A DNA stretch of 64,000 bases from Coleophoma eucalyptorum (lineage: Eukaryota > Ascomycota > Leotiomycetes > Helotiales > Dermateaceae). The notes beneath the pieces were generated by a model. That model did not search any database. It was given only the letters and a program-made list of their open reading frames with translations, and had not been told where the DNA came from. Below are positions 49,290-61,961 of the stretch, one piece after another (positions within the stretch are counted from its first letter, which is position 1; every line of letters begins with the position of its first letter). The position numbers were made by a program, and so were the translations under genes. The DNA lies in contig JALRME010000056.1 of NCBI GenBank assembly GCA_026120035.1, positions 62,001 through 126,000 on the forward strand, read 5' to 3'.

Positions 49290-52059
49290 ATGGATGGTAG
49301 CGAGCCATCGCAGTTGAACGTGGGCGATGACGAACGCCCTTCTCGCTCGCAGATTACGGCTCACGGCGGCGCCAAAGAATTCAAACGAACCTACAAGGCG
49401 TGCGTGCTGTGCCGAAAGAGCAAAGCAAAGTGTGATGTTCCCCTCTTACCTGATGGCTCTCCTTCTGCAGGGCCTTGTGTAAAGTGTCGCCGGGAGCGAC
49501 GAGAGTGTCAATTTCCTGCAACGAGGGGAACGAAGCGGCGCAGGGATGACGGCCCAACGACAGATTCCAGCAGAGAACACAGCCGAGGTGCGTCTTCTTG
49601 CTCTGACTATTACTGAGTGCTCAGAACTATCGGTCGCTATCTCCCATCGTTTGTCAACTGACCTTTCATCCACAATAGCGTTGACTAGCCAAGGAGACAT
49701 CCATCCGAACCAGCACCCAGATTCTTTCATCGGCCACAATGGAAATGATACAAGTCATATTGACCGGGAGCCCGCCAGTGCTTCCCAGCAAGTTGCATTT
49801 CAGGCGCCGCAACAGTCCGTCAATGACCACGCAACCAGTCCAGTGGCCCAATTTGCTAAGCGTACCAATAATTTGCAGGTAAACCTAACCGACGGAGAGG
49901 ATAATGCTTCTGCGGGTGCAACCGGATTTCCTCGGCCACGGTCCCAAAGTACGACGCAAAGATCGGTGCTGGACAATAGTGTCATGCGAACCATGATCAC
50001 TTCCTCAAACGACGCATTAGGATTGCTGTTCCAGGCTGCAGAACAACACAATGAAACTCCTAGGACGAGTCAAAGTGATTCCAACACCGGTGGAATGTAT
50101 AAGAATTCCAATCCAATCCAACATCCTACCCCACATTCCGTAGCATCCGGGGTGCTATCCGCGCCAGTTTTACCAGAAACACTATCCGATGCCAGTCCTG
50201 AAGATCTGAAGCTGTGGAATCGCTGTCGATTTGTCAAACAAGGTTGGTTCAGTGCTAGAGAAGCCGTGACCTATGTTGATCTGTGAGTCCAACTGACCCC
50301 ATCCCTCAATCACGTAATGTTACTAACAAAAGAAAGGTTTTACAAAAATTGCAATGTTTTGTCGCCTATCCTCAGTCAGGATTATGCCAACCACTCTCGA
50401 CATTTCACTCTCGTCACTGAGGAGCCTCTTCTGACATGCGTCATCTTGATGATCTCATCAAGAATACATATCTTACCCGGTATGGGAGGCTCCGCTAGAG
50501 GACACTTTATCCATGGTAGATTATGGAATCATGCAGAGCATTTAATATCCCGAGTCATCTTCGGACAGGAAAAGATCTCCACAGCCAAAACGAGAACCTT
50601 AGGGACGATTGAAAGTTTCCTTCTTATTACAGAGTGGCACCCAAGATCACTCCATTTCCCACCGTTCAGCGATGGGTGGGATTTTGACCTCCTTGCACCC
50701 GATGGAGACGGCCCAGACATATCTGAAGATGATTCTGCTATCTACCGATGGCGTGAAGATGTATTTGAGCCGGCTAAACGATCCGATAGGATGTCATGGA
50801 TGCTAGTTGGTGCAGCAACAACCCTCGCCCATGAATTGGGCATTTTCGGAGCCAATTACTCTAACGATGATGCTCAGAAACCCGGAGCTTTGCGTAGAAA
50901 TCGTGTACGAATGCTGCTATATGTGTATGTGAATCAATTGGTCGCACGTATTGGTTCTACTACTCTCATTCCAGAAAATGTTTCAGCATCTTTACTTGAT
51001 CGATCGTCTTTACCAGAAATGAGTCTGGCTGACCAACGATGGTACTCGTTCATGACATCTTGGATTGAGATTACCAAGCTGATGGAGACGGTAAACGATA
51101 TGTTTTTCTCCTCGCCTGCGTTTACAAAGCAGTTACTGCTTAGTGGGAGATACAAAGGACTCCTGAAACATTTCCAGCCGATTTTAGAGCAATGGAATAG
51201 AAACGTAAAGAAGCTAGTAGGCCTACCAAAATCCTTTTCCGATATCCTCTTCCTCGAGTATCATTATATTCGGATGTACATCAACTCTTTGTCGATACAA
51301 GCCGTTGTTGAACGCTCTCTTGCCCAAGCCGTGAATAACACATCTCCGGCTTTCGAATCATCGTACCCCTCGCACCCACAAAATGAGCTTCTAGGCACAA
51401 ATATCACACCTGCAGACTATAGTCTGACAGCTGAGGTAATTGATGCAAGCGTACAAATACTGAAATGGGCAATAACATTTGCCAACTCTAATAATTTGAA
51501 GTACGCCCCAGTGCGGGTTTACTTGCGAATCGTTTCAGCCTCTATATTTTTGCTTAAGGCAATCAGTCTCGGTGCACGACACAGTGACTTACAAATTAGC
51601 TTGGGGGTCCTCGATGAATGCATTCAAGCTCTTCAGACAAATACCGTTGATGAGATGCATTTATGTTCTCGTTATGGGACACTGCTCGAGAGACATGTAA
51701 CGCTCTTCCGAGCCAATTTCGTGGGACCAACACAATCGGGAAATTCCACGATGTATATTCCAAGAAATGGCACTGGATTTATGCAAATGAACCCTACACC
51801 GGGCATCTTTGATCAGCAACCACTCAACACTACGGCAGATGTTGAGCAAGGGCAGCAAGCGGTTCAACAGGAGTTTAGTACCGAAAATGGAAATGGAATG
51901 GAATTTCAAGCATATTATGGAACTGGAAGTTCTTTGGAAGACTGGTTGGCGCAGCCTTTCGATCCTAGTATTGCGCCATTTGGGTTAGGTGATCACCAAC
52001 AATTGAGCGGCTTGGAGTTGGGCAGTCTGGATTTCTTATGGAATTTACCAACAGTATAA
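49290..52059 (+). CDS. hmgR: Zn2Cys6 transcription factor, likely regulator of tyrosine catabolism
   Basis: Large Zn2Cys6 activator at the edge of the homogentisate cluster. Exons 49290-49587, 49679-50282 and 50337-52059, 874 aa, phases consistent. The zinc cluster is unusual: CVLCRKSKAKC is followed by a 13-residue loop (DVPLLPDGSPSAG plus P) before CVKCRRERREC. A long Ser/Gln-rich linker precedes the fungal middle-homology domain, which begins near FVKQGWFSAREAVTYVD and contains YFYKNCNVLSPIL-like and ARIGSTTL segments. The C-terminus is acidic and Gln-rich, as in activation domains. In Aspergillus fumigatus a Zn2Cys6 protein, HmgR, activates the matching cluster (established). Assigning that role here rests on position, so the symbol is tentative. 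Confidence 0.8.
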
Positions 52060-52325
52060 AATATACTTAGACTTTGTGCTTCAGTTATATTCACTCTGTG
52101 GTCCAGCTTATATCCTATCCTCTAAAATACTACTTATTTGTTGTGACAGTTTTTAGCTAACTTACTAATAAATTGACCCTCGCCAAAATATCCACTGGCC
52201 GCACAACTTGAAATCAACGAGCGAGACCACAGCCAAAAAGAAAAAGAGCAAAACCAAAGGGCAAAAAAAGAAGCTGACGAACATGATGGGTTTAAACCAA
52301 CTTAGATCTTCAATAGCCATGTTAC

Positions 52326-52443
52326 TGGCGGTGCTGGGAATCGAACCCAGATTGAAACGGAATTTTGAATTTCCTAGGAATGTAAGAGATCTCGTCTGAG
52401 GAGATAACCACAACGTCACGTGCTACCATTACACCACACCACC
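52326..52443 (-). tRNA. Intron-containing tRNA, probably His (GUG)
   Basis: On the minus strand GGTGGTG at the 5' end pairs with CACCGCC before A73. The T arm CTGGG-TTCGATT-CCCAG is perfect, and GTGTAATGGTAGCAC forms a normal D arm. The 118-nt length means an intron of about 40-45 nt. The anticodon loop reads TTGTGGT, which gives GUG (His). The 3' half of the anticodon stem is less clear: CGTTT pairs with TGACG only with a G-T and one mismatch. The anticodon identity, or whether the gene is still functional, is therefore uncertain. Confidence 0.6.
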
Positions 52444-52591
52444 CGATACTGTGTCGTATGGGAATTGTTGAGGCCACAATGCGCAATTTCTTTACTTATG
52501 TGACACGGTGTTGGAGTGCTGATGATTTGTTAAGTTTAACAATTTTGTGCAGCACTCTAAAGCAGCGCGGGGGTTTTTTTTCGCAGTTGCT

Positions 52592-53317
52592 CTACCATTG
52601 AATATCTGTTGGTATCACCCCTGATTCTTTCATATCGTTTATCATTGCTTCTCGAACTATCTCCCCGCAAAGCTTCGCATATGGATTCAGCTGGATAGCC
52701 ATCTGTTTCGCAATCTCATTTCCATATTTGCCACCTTGTCGGAAGTCTATAGCTGCCATCTTTTCCAGCATCGCGGGGTCGGTACCTTGAAGCTCACGTT
52801 GTAATATTGTTCCCCTTGAAGGCTCTGTTGCCAGCGATTTTGATGTCATATAAAGTAGATGCCCTCGGTGTGTAAAAGCGGATGCCAGGATCTTCCTCTG
52901 CAAAGACGAGACTCCATTGCCAGAATCCGACGGCGATGCTAATTGGATAGCCTGGCATAAATCTGAATATAATGTGCTCGAGGCAGCTGCTTCCACTGTC
53001 AGGTCTTCTCCCACAAGCATCCGAATAGCTTGCGCTCGATTGTTCCAAGCTGGGGCATATTTAGCATTTGCTGTGATGATAGCAGATAGTTGGTTGATTG
53101 TGTCTTCTATTTGCTGTCTCGATGGCGATTCGACGTTCAAATTTCTTATTGCGCTCGACTCGCGTGCTTGTAACTCTTTTAAAACGTTTATCGTTACTCC
53201 TGGGAGCGCTGGAAGTTCATTCCTGGTAGCAATGCCCTTTAATGGCATGCCCTCGGAATCAAAAAGAGCAGAGAGAACATTTTTGTCATTATAACTCAGG
53301 ATAGTTGCTGATGCCAT
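52592..53317 (-). CDS. hmgX: TPR protein resembling TTC36 (hmgX-like)
   Basis: Single-exon 241-aa cytosolic protein. It opens with NDKNVLSALFDSEGMPLKGI, has APAWNNRAQAIRML and a DLCQAIQLAS helix (TPR pairs, about residues 75-135), a second pair around AFTHRGHLLY, and ends with DFRQGGKYGNEIAKQMAIQLN and PYAKLCGEIV. This order (N-terminal ND-LxxxF block, NNRAQ, DF-x-GA-type helix, NPYAKLC end) matches animal TTC36. TTC36 is known to protect 4-hydroxyphenylpyruvate dioxygenase from turnover. The gene is divergent from hppD here. In A. fumigatus an accessory protein, HmgX, is needed for the pathway. Equating it with this TPR protein is inferred from position and pattern. Confidence 0.78.
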   Translation of the reverse strand: MASATILSYNDKNVLSALFDSEGMPLKGIATRNELPALPGVTINVLKELQARESSAIRNLNVESPSRQQIEDTINQLSAIITANAKYAPAWNNRAQAIRMLVGEDLTVEAAASSTLYSDLCQAIQLASPSDSGNGVSSLQRKILASAFTHRGHLLYMTSKSLATEPSRGTILQRELQGTDPAMLEKMAAIDFRQGGKYGNEIAKQMAIQLNPYAKLCGEIVREAMINDMKESGVIPTDIQW

Positions 53318-54018
53318 GGCTTGATTTGCTGCAGATCGAAGCTGTTCAAGGTGTTTGTTTCTATGCTGATGAGATTTTAATGATTTTAATCAAGCCTTGG
53401 GGCACCTAGATTACAACAGACTATATGGGCATTGATGGATGACTATCAACCGATGCATTCCAGTTCCATGCGTGTCTAATTTCGGCGCGGAATTTCAAAG
53501 GCGTGGCTTACGGTATAAGCAAGTTAGGCCCGCTATAATACTCATGTCACGATTTCTCTTACGTATCCCATTACAGGCCTCATACAGGATGAAGTTAATG
53601 GTGAGTCCGGATAAATTTAGTCATTGACGCTCAAATACGGAATACGGAAAGTCGGCAACAACCGGATAGATTCGGATCATGGCACCCCCTCCTACAATAA
53701 CCGCTGCATTTGGCCTTTTATATGATTCTTATTACTAATTTTGAGATCTCGCACCCTTAAACCGAACTATGGAATATTTCCACACTCAAAATCTGGTATC
53801 TTGCTCATCCTGGGACCTTCGGTTTGGGACGGTTTGCGCCATTGAGCTTGCCACTCCTTTTCAATAATATCATGACTTGTTATTATATAATTTCTACATT
53901 TCATCAGTAGTAGTTTATGAAGTATTCATAGAGACAGGTTATCACAACTCTGTATTTTTCCAGTTATCTTCTGAATCGTCGAATAATAACAAGAGATTAA
54001 CATATTCTTGCGCACATC
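53318..54018. promoter_or_regulatory. Divergent promoter of TPR gene and hppD with CGG elements
   Basis: Between 53606 and 53676 lie TCCGGA, two tandem ATACGGA units, GTCGGCAACA, ACCGGAT and TTCGGAT. Such CGG/CCG triplets are the usual half-sites of Zn2Cys6 factors. CGGCAACA recurs in the hmgA/fahA promoter (58457-58464). Confidence 0.5.
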
Positions 54019-55358
<1,340 letters not shown>

Positions 55359-55680
55359 TTGTTAATAGAATCTTTTGTAGTAGAATTTAACTTTTATTTA
55401 GCTTTATAATCCTTTGTGACTGATACATACCTTATATAACTTGCTTCGCTTGTGAATTTTCTAGTCCATTGACACGCAGTTAACCGTACGATAGTCCACA
55501 GTCATTTTGCAGTGTTACCGCATCTCCACACCTGTATATAAATCTGATTTGAACAAAATTTGCCACCATTCAAACTAATATTATTGAAATATACAGCACT
55601 TCCGTGTAATGGGTAATTCCGAGGTCCGCAATTTCCCGCCGCCAGGCGCTCTTTCACCCCGCCTTCTGACCCAGGAGGAG

Positions 55681-55688
55681 TATATAAA
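55681..55688 (+). promoter_or_regulatory. TATA box of maiA
   Basis: TATATAAA lies 64 nt before the maiA ATG, within the 393-bp spacer after hppD. Just before the ATG (about 55736-55749) is a long T run. GGTAATTCCGAGGTCCGC upstream (about 55614-55630) has two CCG triplets, in keeping with the elements in the two divergent promoters. Confidence 0.6.
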
Positions 55689-55751
55689 GAGCCCTTATGC
55701 CCCCCTTCCCCGCAAAACCTTAGACAAGCTCAACTTTTTTTTTTTTTCAAA

Positions 55752-56441
55752 ATGACATCATTAAATATAAATCCCAAAACTACCTTGCATATGTATAGTT
55801 ACTTCCGTTCGTCTTGCTCAGGCCGTCTTCGCATTGCCACAGCTCTTAAAAGGCTACCCGTCAAATATACATATATAAATCTTCTCGGCGCAGCTCATCA
55901 GGAACAGTCTTATGTAGAAGTTACAAACCCATCCGGTTCAGTTCCAACCTTGGAATTTATTTCCACCGATCAAAATGTTAAAACGCGGATCACTCAATCA
56001 GTTGCGGCTTTGGAATTCCTCGATGAAGCATATCCTGATTCAATCCAATTACTCCCGAGCCAACCCGAGGAAAGAGCTTTAGTTCGCACCTTGGTGGAGA
56101 TAATCTCTTCAGATGTGCAACCGGTAACGAATCTTCGAATTCTCACAAGAGTCAAGGCATTAGGTGGAGATTCGGAATTATGGTGTCGCGAGCTTATGAC
56201 AGATGGATTTAAAGCCTACGAAAGTATCTGTAAAGGGGTGGCAGGCATGTACAGTGTTGGAGACTCAGTTACTTTGGCTGACTGCTGTCTTGTTCCTGCA
56301 ATCTGGGGTGCGCAGAGATGGAACGTTGATTTTTCGGATATGCCTACGATATGGGGTATTTTTGAGCGCTTGAGCGAGCTGGAGGTGAAAATGAGTCACT
56401 GGCAGAATCAAAGGGACACTCCCGAAAATCTGCGACCATGA
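55752..56441 (+). CDS. maiA: Maleylacetoacetate isomerase (zeta-class GST)
   Basis: Glutathione-dependent isomerase that turns maleylacetoacetate into fumarylacetoacetate. Single exon, 229 aa, cytosolic. The zeta motif is seen as SYFRSSCSGRLRIATAL near residue 17-30, with Gly where the common form has Trp (SSCSWR). NPSGSVPTLEF is the glutathione-binding cis-Pro loop, and SVAALEFLDEAYP follows. The C-terminal helical domain contains DSVTLADCCLVPAIWGAQRW. The lack of introns and the strong TATA box are in line with high inducible expression. It is the only intron-free enzyme of the cluster apart from the TPR gene. Confidence 0.93.
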   Translation: MTSLNINPKTTLHMYSYFRSSCSGRLRIATALKRLPVKYTYINLLGAAHQEQSYVEVTNPSGSVPTLEFISTDQNVKTRITQSVAALEFLDEAYPDSIQLLPSQPEERALVRTLVEIISSDVQPVTNLRILTRVKALGGDSELWCRELMTDGFKAYESICKGVAGMYSVGDSVTLADCCLVPAIWGAQRWNVDFSDMPTIWGIFERLSELEVKMSHWQNQRDTPENLRP

Positions 56442-56856
56442 ACTATATCTGATATCATGAGGACTGTTGGCAGAATTTGATAAACCCAGCCACTTCTTTT
56501 AGTCTAAAGTTTTTATGTCAATAAAAATTGACCTCTAGTTTTTTGTTATAGTTTTGTCATTGCTCCTTCTATTCACAATTGCTACTTTACATAATTCGCT
56601 ATTTCTGGAATATTCTCTTCACAATTCCTTCCTTCAAGAATATTATCTTTTGTACATTTCAAACGGCTATTCAGGGGGGTCTTGGACTCAAATTAGTACA
56701 TAATAATTAGGTGCAGAGTAGATAACAATTTATAACTCATTGTCTACCGCATTCCTATAGCGCAATATAACTTATTAAATGCGGCTGCAAACAAGATTCT
56801 TTGTATTGTTTAATCAACATTTCCACCTAATTAAACGAAAGTTTATGAGTTCCCAC
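56442..56856. other. Convergent spacer between maiA and hmgA
   Basis: AT-rich; presumably the two 3' ends. Nothing else seen. Confidence 0.55.
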
Positions 56857-58300
56857 TTAAGCACTTGGTGGTTTCTTAAACTGGGCCTTTAATGGCTCCC
56901 AACTGTGTTCATTATAGTCCTCCTGCATTTTCTCACATGTCTTCAACCCCCACTCGGTTACACCAAGCATCAAGCATGACTCAAACATAAAAGCCATACT
57001 GCCTTCTCCTACCTTTGTGGGCTTTAATTCCGCTTCACTTGCGCCACGATGAGAACCAGCATCTGGTCCGTGAGCGGACATAATGTTGTGTAGTGATGCA
57101 CCAGCTGGCTTAAAGCCACCAGCAGTTTTAGCATCGTAGTCGCCTGAAATCAGACCCATGACTTACTCAAAATCAGTGCTGCTGCGATATTTATGAATGT
57201 GTAGTAAACTTACATTCTGACATGGTATTGCGATGGTACCATGGTGGTCGAAAGGTGTCCTCTTGAACAAGCCATCGGGGTGGGAATATAACAAAATCTG
57301 CCATCGCAGTTCCGGCCTGGTATGATGGCCCGGTAAGAACAGTGAAGATAGACGGGTCAGGGTGATCAAACGAAATGGACCCTATAGTGTTGAATTTTCC
57401 CAAATCGTATTTGTAGGGATAGTAATTCCCATGCCATGCGACGATGTCAAAGGGTGTATGAAACTGTGTGGCCGAAAAGAAGGCGTTGTTGAACTTGGAA
57501 ATAACATGCCACTCTGTTGTTGTATCTTCATCAAAGGAGGCTATGGGGGCTTGGAAATCTCTAGCGTTTGCCAACCCATTACTACCAATTGGTCCCAACT
57601 CTGGTAGTTGGAAATGACCTTGAAATAACTCACAGATATATCCTCTGGCCGGACCATCTGGAAGTGTAACACGGTACCTTACACCGCGAGGAATAACACA
57701 TATCTCATTTGCCTGTAGTAAAATCTTACCCATTTCTGTTTGGATGTCTAAGACTCCATGTTGCGGGACAATTAAGAAATCGCCATCCGCGGAATAGAAT
57801 GCATCATTTTTTGGCATGTCCTTTCCTACTGCGTATACGTAAATCGCCAGGCCACTTTTCATGTCAGGACTTCCAGCCTGAGAAACTGGATGAATAGATT
57901 CAACCCATGCTACTTCATGATTGAAGCTGAATGGATCCCATCGTAGCTGATTTGGAATCTGGTGGATCTTTTCTTCTTGGAAAGTATTGTTGGCTAATAG
58001 CTGAAAATCTCGGTGAGCAGCCGCAGGGAGGATTCGGTACAGCCATGACTGTTTGGTTTCATGTCGTAGAGCTGTAAACGCTGTGCCAGAGAGCTTTTCT
58101 GCGTATAGGCCATGTGCTGGGTGTTGGGGAGAGTTTTGGCCTATTGGCAAAGTATTTGGAATTGCTTCGGATCTGAGAAATATTTCTTGTCAATGGGTAA
58201 GAACTTATTTAAAAAGTAGTTGTATGACGTACTCATGATAGTTTTGAAAGCCATTTAGATATGTATAAGGGTCTTTGAAGCTAAATTTGGTGGCCGGCAT
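56857..58300 (-). CDS. hmgA: Homogentisate 1,2-dioxygenase
   Basis: Fe(II) ring-cleaving enzyme that makes maleylacetoacetate. Exons 58300-58233, 58172-57214 and 57161-56857, 443 aa. The first exon encodes [20 protein letters not shown] and is joined in phase to [21 protein letters not shown], which restores the typical N-terminus. Iron ligands are His and Glu of WYHRNTMSE (the Glu lies just before the intron, with FMGLI following in exon 3) and His of [25 protein letters not shown] and FVIFPPRW are also typical. Loss of this enzyme causes homogentisate build-up and brown pyomelanin in fungi (established). Divergent from fahA across a 486-bp promoter. Confidence 0.95.
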
Positions 58301-58786
58301 GTCGATACGAGCTTAGAGTATCAGCGGAAAACTTCTGTTGTCAATTGGGCAATTAAATGTAGCGATAGAGTCCTCTTTTGTTTTCACCAACTGTAAGACT
58401 CTATTATAGACATATAAACTCCATGATTGACCTTAATGCGAACAGGGCACAAATTCCGGCAACACCTCAAGATCATGAGATGAAAGCATGATAGAAAGAC
58501 GGTACACATTCCGGCACTATAGAGGTTCCGCATTATCTTTCCGAAGCTATCCGTAGCTATCCGCATAGGAATTCCTTCAAATGCGGAGATGTAGAGGGGT
58601 ATTGCGGGGTTAACCGGACCTCAGTAATTACCCCCCATGAATACCATGTCATTTTGGATTGCGTAATTTAAGAGAAAGCTTTCGGAATTATCCCGTCAAC
58701 TGGACTTTAAAATGGATTACTCCCAGTCCGGTTTCTATCAATTAATTATTCAACATTAAGTTCTGGTTATATCTTATTCTTCTACC
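58301..58786. promoter_or_regulatory. Divergent hmgA/fahA promoter with CCG elements and 10-bp tandem repeat
   Basis: Between 58454 and 58566 lie ATTCCGGCAACA, ATTCCGGCAC, GGTTCCGCA, TTTCCGAAG and a tandem AGCTATCCGT-AGCTATCCG (58545-58563). The TCCG triplets and the shared CGGCAACA with the hppD promoter suggest sites for the cluster regulator. Confidence 0.55.
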
Positions 58787-60113
58787 ATGTCTTTGCAATC
58801 ATGGCTCGTAATTGATCCCAAAAGTCACTTTTCTCTCCGAAACATTCCATTTGGGATCATCAGCACTTCCCAAGATCCGTCGCTGCGACCAGCGGTAGCA
58901 ATTGGCGATTATGCGTTAGATCTCAAAGGGTTTGCTCGCGGAGAGGGATTTAGTGGTCTTTCACAAATTGAAGAACAACGTTATGTATTTTCACAGTCAA
59001 CCTTGAATAGTTTTGCGGCATTGGGACAGCCAATTCACCGAGCCGTAAGAATATATTTACAGGAAATATTCACTAAAGACGGGAAACACGCAGCTGTATT
59101 AGAAAAGAACGCTGAGTTACAGAAGAAGGTTCTGATACCGCTCAAGGAAGTGCATTGTCATCTACCAATGTCAATTGGTGACTACACTGACTTTTATGCT
59201 GGTAAAAACCATGCATACAATGTGAGTTATTCCTTTTGTGTTTGTTGGTTGCTCTTAATAATGCTTATTAAAGGTTGGCGTTATGTTTCGAGGCCCTGCA
59301 AATGCTCTCCAACCAAATTATACTCACCTGCCTGTCGCCTACCACGGACGATCATCCTCTGTTGTGGTCTCCGGCACACCTGTCAAACGCCCCTCTGGCC
59401 AAATCCTTCTACCTGGTAGCAAGGAACCGATTTTTTCTCGCAGTAGAAAGATGGACATTGAGTTAGAGATTGCTGCTTTCATATGCACGCCAAATGAACT
59501 CGGCAATCCGATTGATGTGCATGTTGCGGATCAGCATATTTTTGGCTTGGTGTTAATGAATGACTGGAGTGCACGTGATATCCAAGCTTGGGAGTATGTA
59601 CCTCTAGGACCATTTTTGTCTAAGAACTTTTCGACATCCATCTCTCCTTGGATTGTTCTAGCCGATGCCCTCGAACCATTTCTAGCACAGGGATTAGAAC
59701 CTGGCGACAGGACTAATTTGCTTGAATATCTACAAGAGGACAAGCGAAAGAATGTATACGATATTAAATTAGAGGTGGACCTAACGACAATAAGCGGGAG
59801 CACTACAACAATCTCAAAGACGAGCGCTATAAATCTTCTCTATAGCTACCCTCAAATGATTGCTCACCACACTGTTGGAGGCTGTGCTCTTAGAACTGGA
59901 GACTTGTTAGGTAGCGGAACCATCTCTGGTCTAGAAGTTGCGGAACGAGGAGCCTTATTAGAGATGACTGAAAACGGAAAAATGCTAGTCAACCTAGCAA
60001 ACGGGGAGGAGAGAACATTTCTTGAGGATGGGGACACAATTGTCATTAAAGGAGTTTGTGGGACCGAAGGAGGGTATGTTGGCTTCGGAGAATGTAGCGG
60101 ACAAATAATATAG
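58787..60113 (+). CDS. fahA: Fumarylacetoacetase
   Basis: Last step of tyrosine breakdown, splitting fumarylacetoacetate into fumarate and acetoacetate. Exons 58787-59221 and 59274-60113, 424 aa, phase 0 junction (N|VGVMFRG). An SH3-like N-terminal domain is followed by the catalytic barrel. IGDYTDFYAGKNHAYN holds the metal Asp (about 135) and catalytic His (142). YHGRSSSVV, the MDIELEI pair of Glu residues and NDWSARDIQAWEY (metal Asp) follow, then FLSKNFSTSISPW. All active-site positions are in place. Cytosolic. It shares its promoter with hmgA. Confidence 0.95.
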
Positions 60114-60409
60114 AATATTATTATGAGGATATCAGGAAGCTGTTGTAACGTGTCAAACAGTAGGATCTAGTTTTAACATACGGTAATATTCAGGCAAAGG
60201 GGGCTAAATTTGAGATTTCAAAAGAGCTTATTGGAGTTAGTGTATAGCTCTGTATGTAAATTAAATCCAAAGTAATTAAAATAAGTAAGTTTTAAAATGG
60301 TCGCTAAGGACACTTTCATCCCTTAGAAAGTTAACGTAACTCCAACCCAACCTATATAGTCGGTCGCACTACCACGCGAGGGGAAAAGTATATACTCTAC
60401 AATTTTTCA

Positions 60410-61794
60410 CTACGCAACTTTATTTCCGAGATATCCTAGACGCTGCAGACGCTTTTCGAGGTCTGCCTGGACCTTCTTCCTCTCTGTTTCGATTTGCTCT
60501 GGGGTTCGCTTAGCCAGCCACCTTAGCATGGCGAAATACGGTGGACGAACAGCCTCCATGAACCACTTTAGGTCTGCAAGGACGTCTGCGCCTTCTACAT
60601 CGCTGGGTCTAATACCACCAGCGGCTTTGATCGCATCACTCCACGTCACCGCGACATCCCAATCAACTATCCTGTTATTGGGGGGCAGTCGGGCCGGCCG
60701 CTCCCCAGCGAGAAGGTATTGCTGTAGTTTGCCCATGTCGCCCTTTTCATGAGCTCCGACCAATAGGGAGGATAGAGATTGGAAGGAGTACAGGTATTCA
60801 TCTATAGGCGAGGCTATATGGGCGAATTCAAAGTCAAGGAGAGCCGTTATTTTCATCGAGCTCTTGTCGAAGAGGAGGTTATGAAGGTCTATGTCTCTGA
60901 TAAGCCGGTTGGTCACTTTTCAGGTGTAGTTATCGAGATAGTTACCAAAATCACCGTGTATCAGAGTTAGAGTCTTGTTCGAGACCGCGGCAAGGCAAGA
61001 TGAAAGTCCTTCATTGGCAAACCTCTCCAGACATTCTCTCAGACGTTTCTTAGATCCGCCCCATCCTTTACGATGGAGCATGAGTCGGCCAGCTTAAGTT
61101 GCCTTTTGAACATACCGATATACATCTCCTCAAGGCTTGCATACGGCCCTCCATAACCGAAGACAATAGGACCAAAAGTCATCGCACCATTGTTACTGTA
61201 CTGTAGACCGCCAAAGCCATCCTCGGTATCTGGCAATTTACATTTCTGCAGAGCAGCGTAGAGATGAGCAATTTGTATCAAGAGAGTCTCTTTGTTTGAT
61301 AGTGGAATCTCATCCCATGCACTCCCAAGTGATGCGCCGGGCTTGAAATCCTCAATGATCCAGCCAACAGCTTGACTGTTATGTTCAGTCGTACCATATC
61401 CGTAGACATTTGGAACGACGTTCACAGTATCTAGCGCACGACGCGCGAGATCGATCGCCGTGACCTCGTTTATCAGACGAGCACTCTCATCTAACCCCAG
61501 AACCAGGGGATTGAAATTTGAGGATGACTTCCGAAGTCTGTGGGTCAACAGGTATGCAGCCCGGTTTCGGTTGTGGAAAGATAGTGGCCGCTGCATCAGA
61601 ATTCTCGAGCTTAATATGAAATACCTCATTATTATTCCCCTGTACAACATGAGTCTGCACCGTCGCTGTCTAAGAGATTATCAATATTTGTAAGAGGATT
61701 TATAGTCCAGGAATCTCACCTGTCGTCCAATATTCGTCTGTATAATTTTGTTGGCAAGAGCCTCAAGCTTTGTAGGCTCGAACAGGTTGGGCAT
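60410..61794 (-). pseudogene. APH-family phosphotransferase, probably frameshifted
   Basis: Kinase-like fold of the aminoglycoside/choline phosphotransferase (APH) family. Starting at 61794 the order is MPNLFEPTKLEALANKI, an intron (GTGAGA...CTTAG), ATVQTHVVQGNNNEVFHIKL (P-loop region), EVILK, GLDESARLINEVTAIDLAR, WIIEDFKPGASL, a central helical part, LTLIHGDF (intron 60-nt class) DLHNLLFD, and ALLDFEFAHIAS with the DFE metal motif. Two changes of frame are needed that no intron explains: one after EVILK (near 61515-61520) and one near 61065-61070 between SIV and the WGGS stretch. The gene is likely dead in this strain, unless the assembly has two single-base errors. If repaired, it would have a complete kinase core. 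Confidence 0.6.
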
Positions 61795-61961
61795 GATGGA
61801 ATATCTACAACTAATAAGAATAATAAATTCGAAAATGGTGCAAAATAAAAACATTACAAACGTTACTCGTTCTATTTTTATACTACTCAGGATACGTAGA
61901 TGAGTAACTTTAGAGTACAGTACATGTCACGTAGTAGAAACGAGACTAAAGAAGAGGATAA

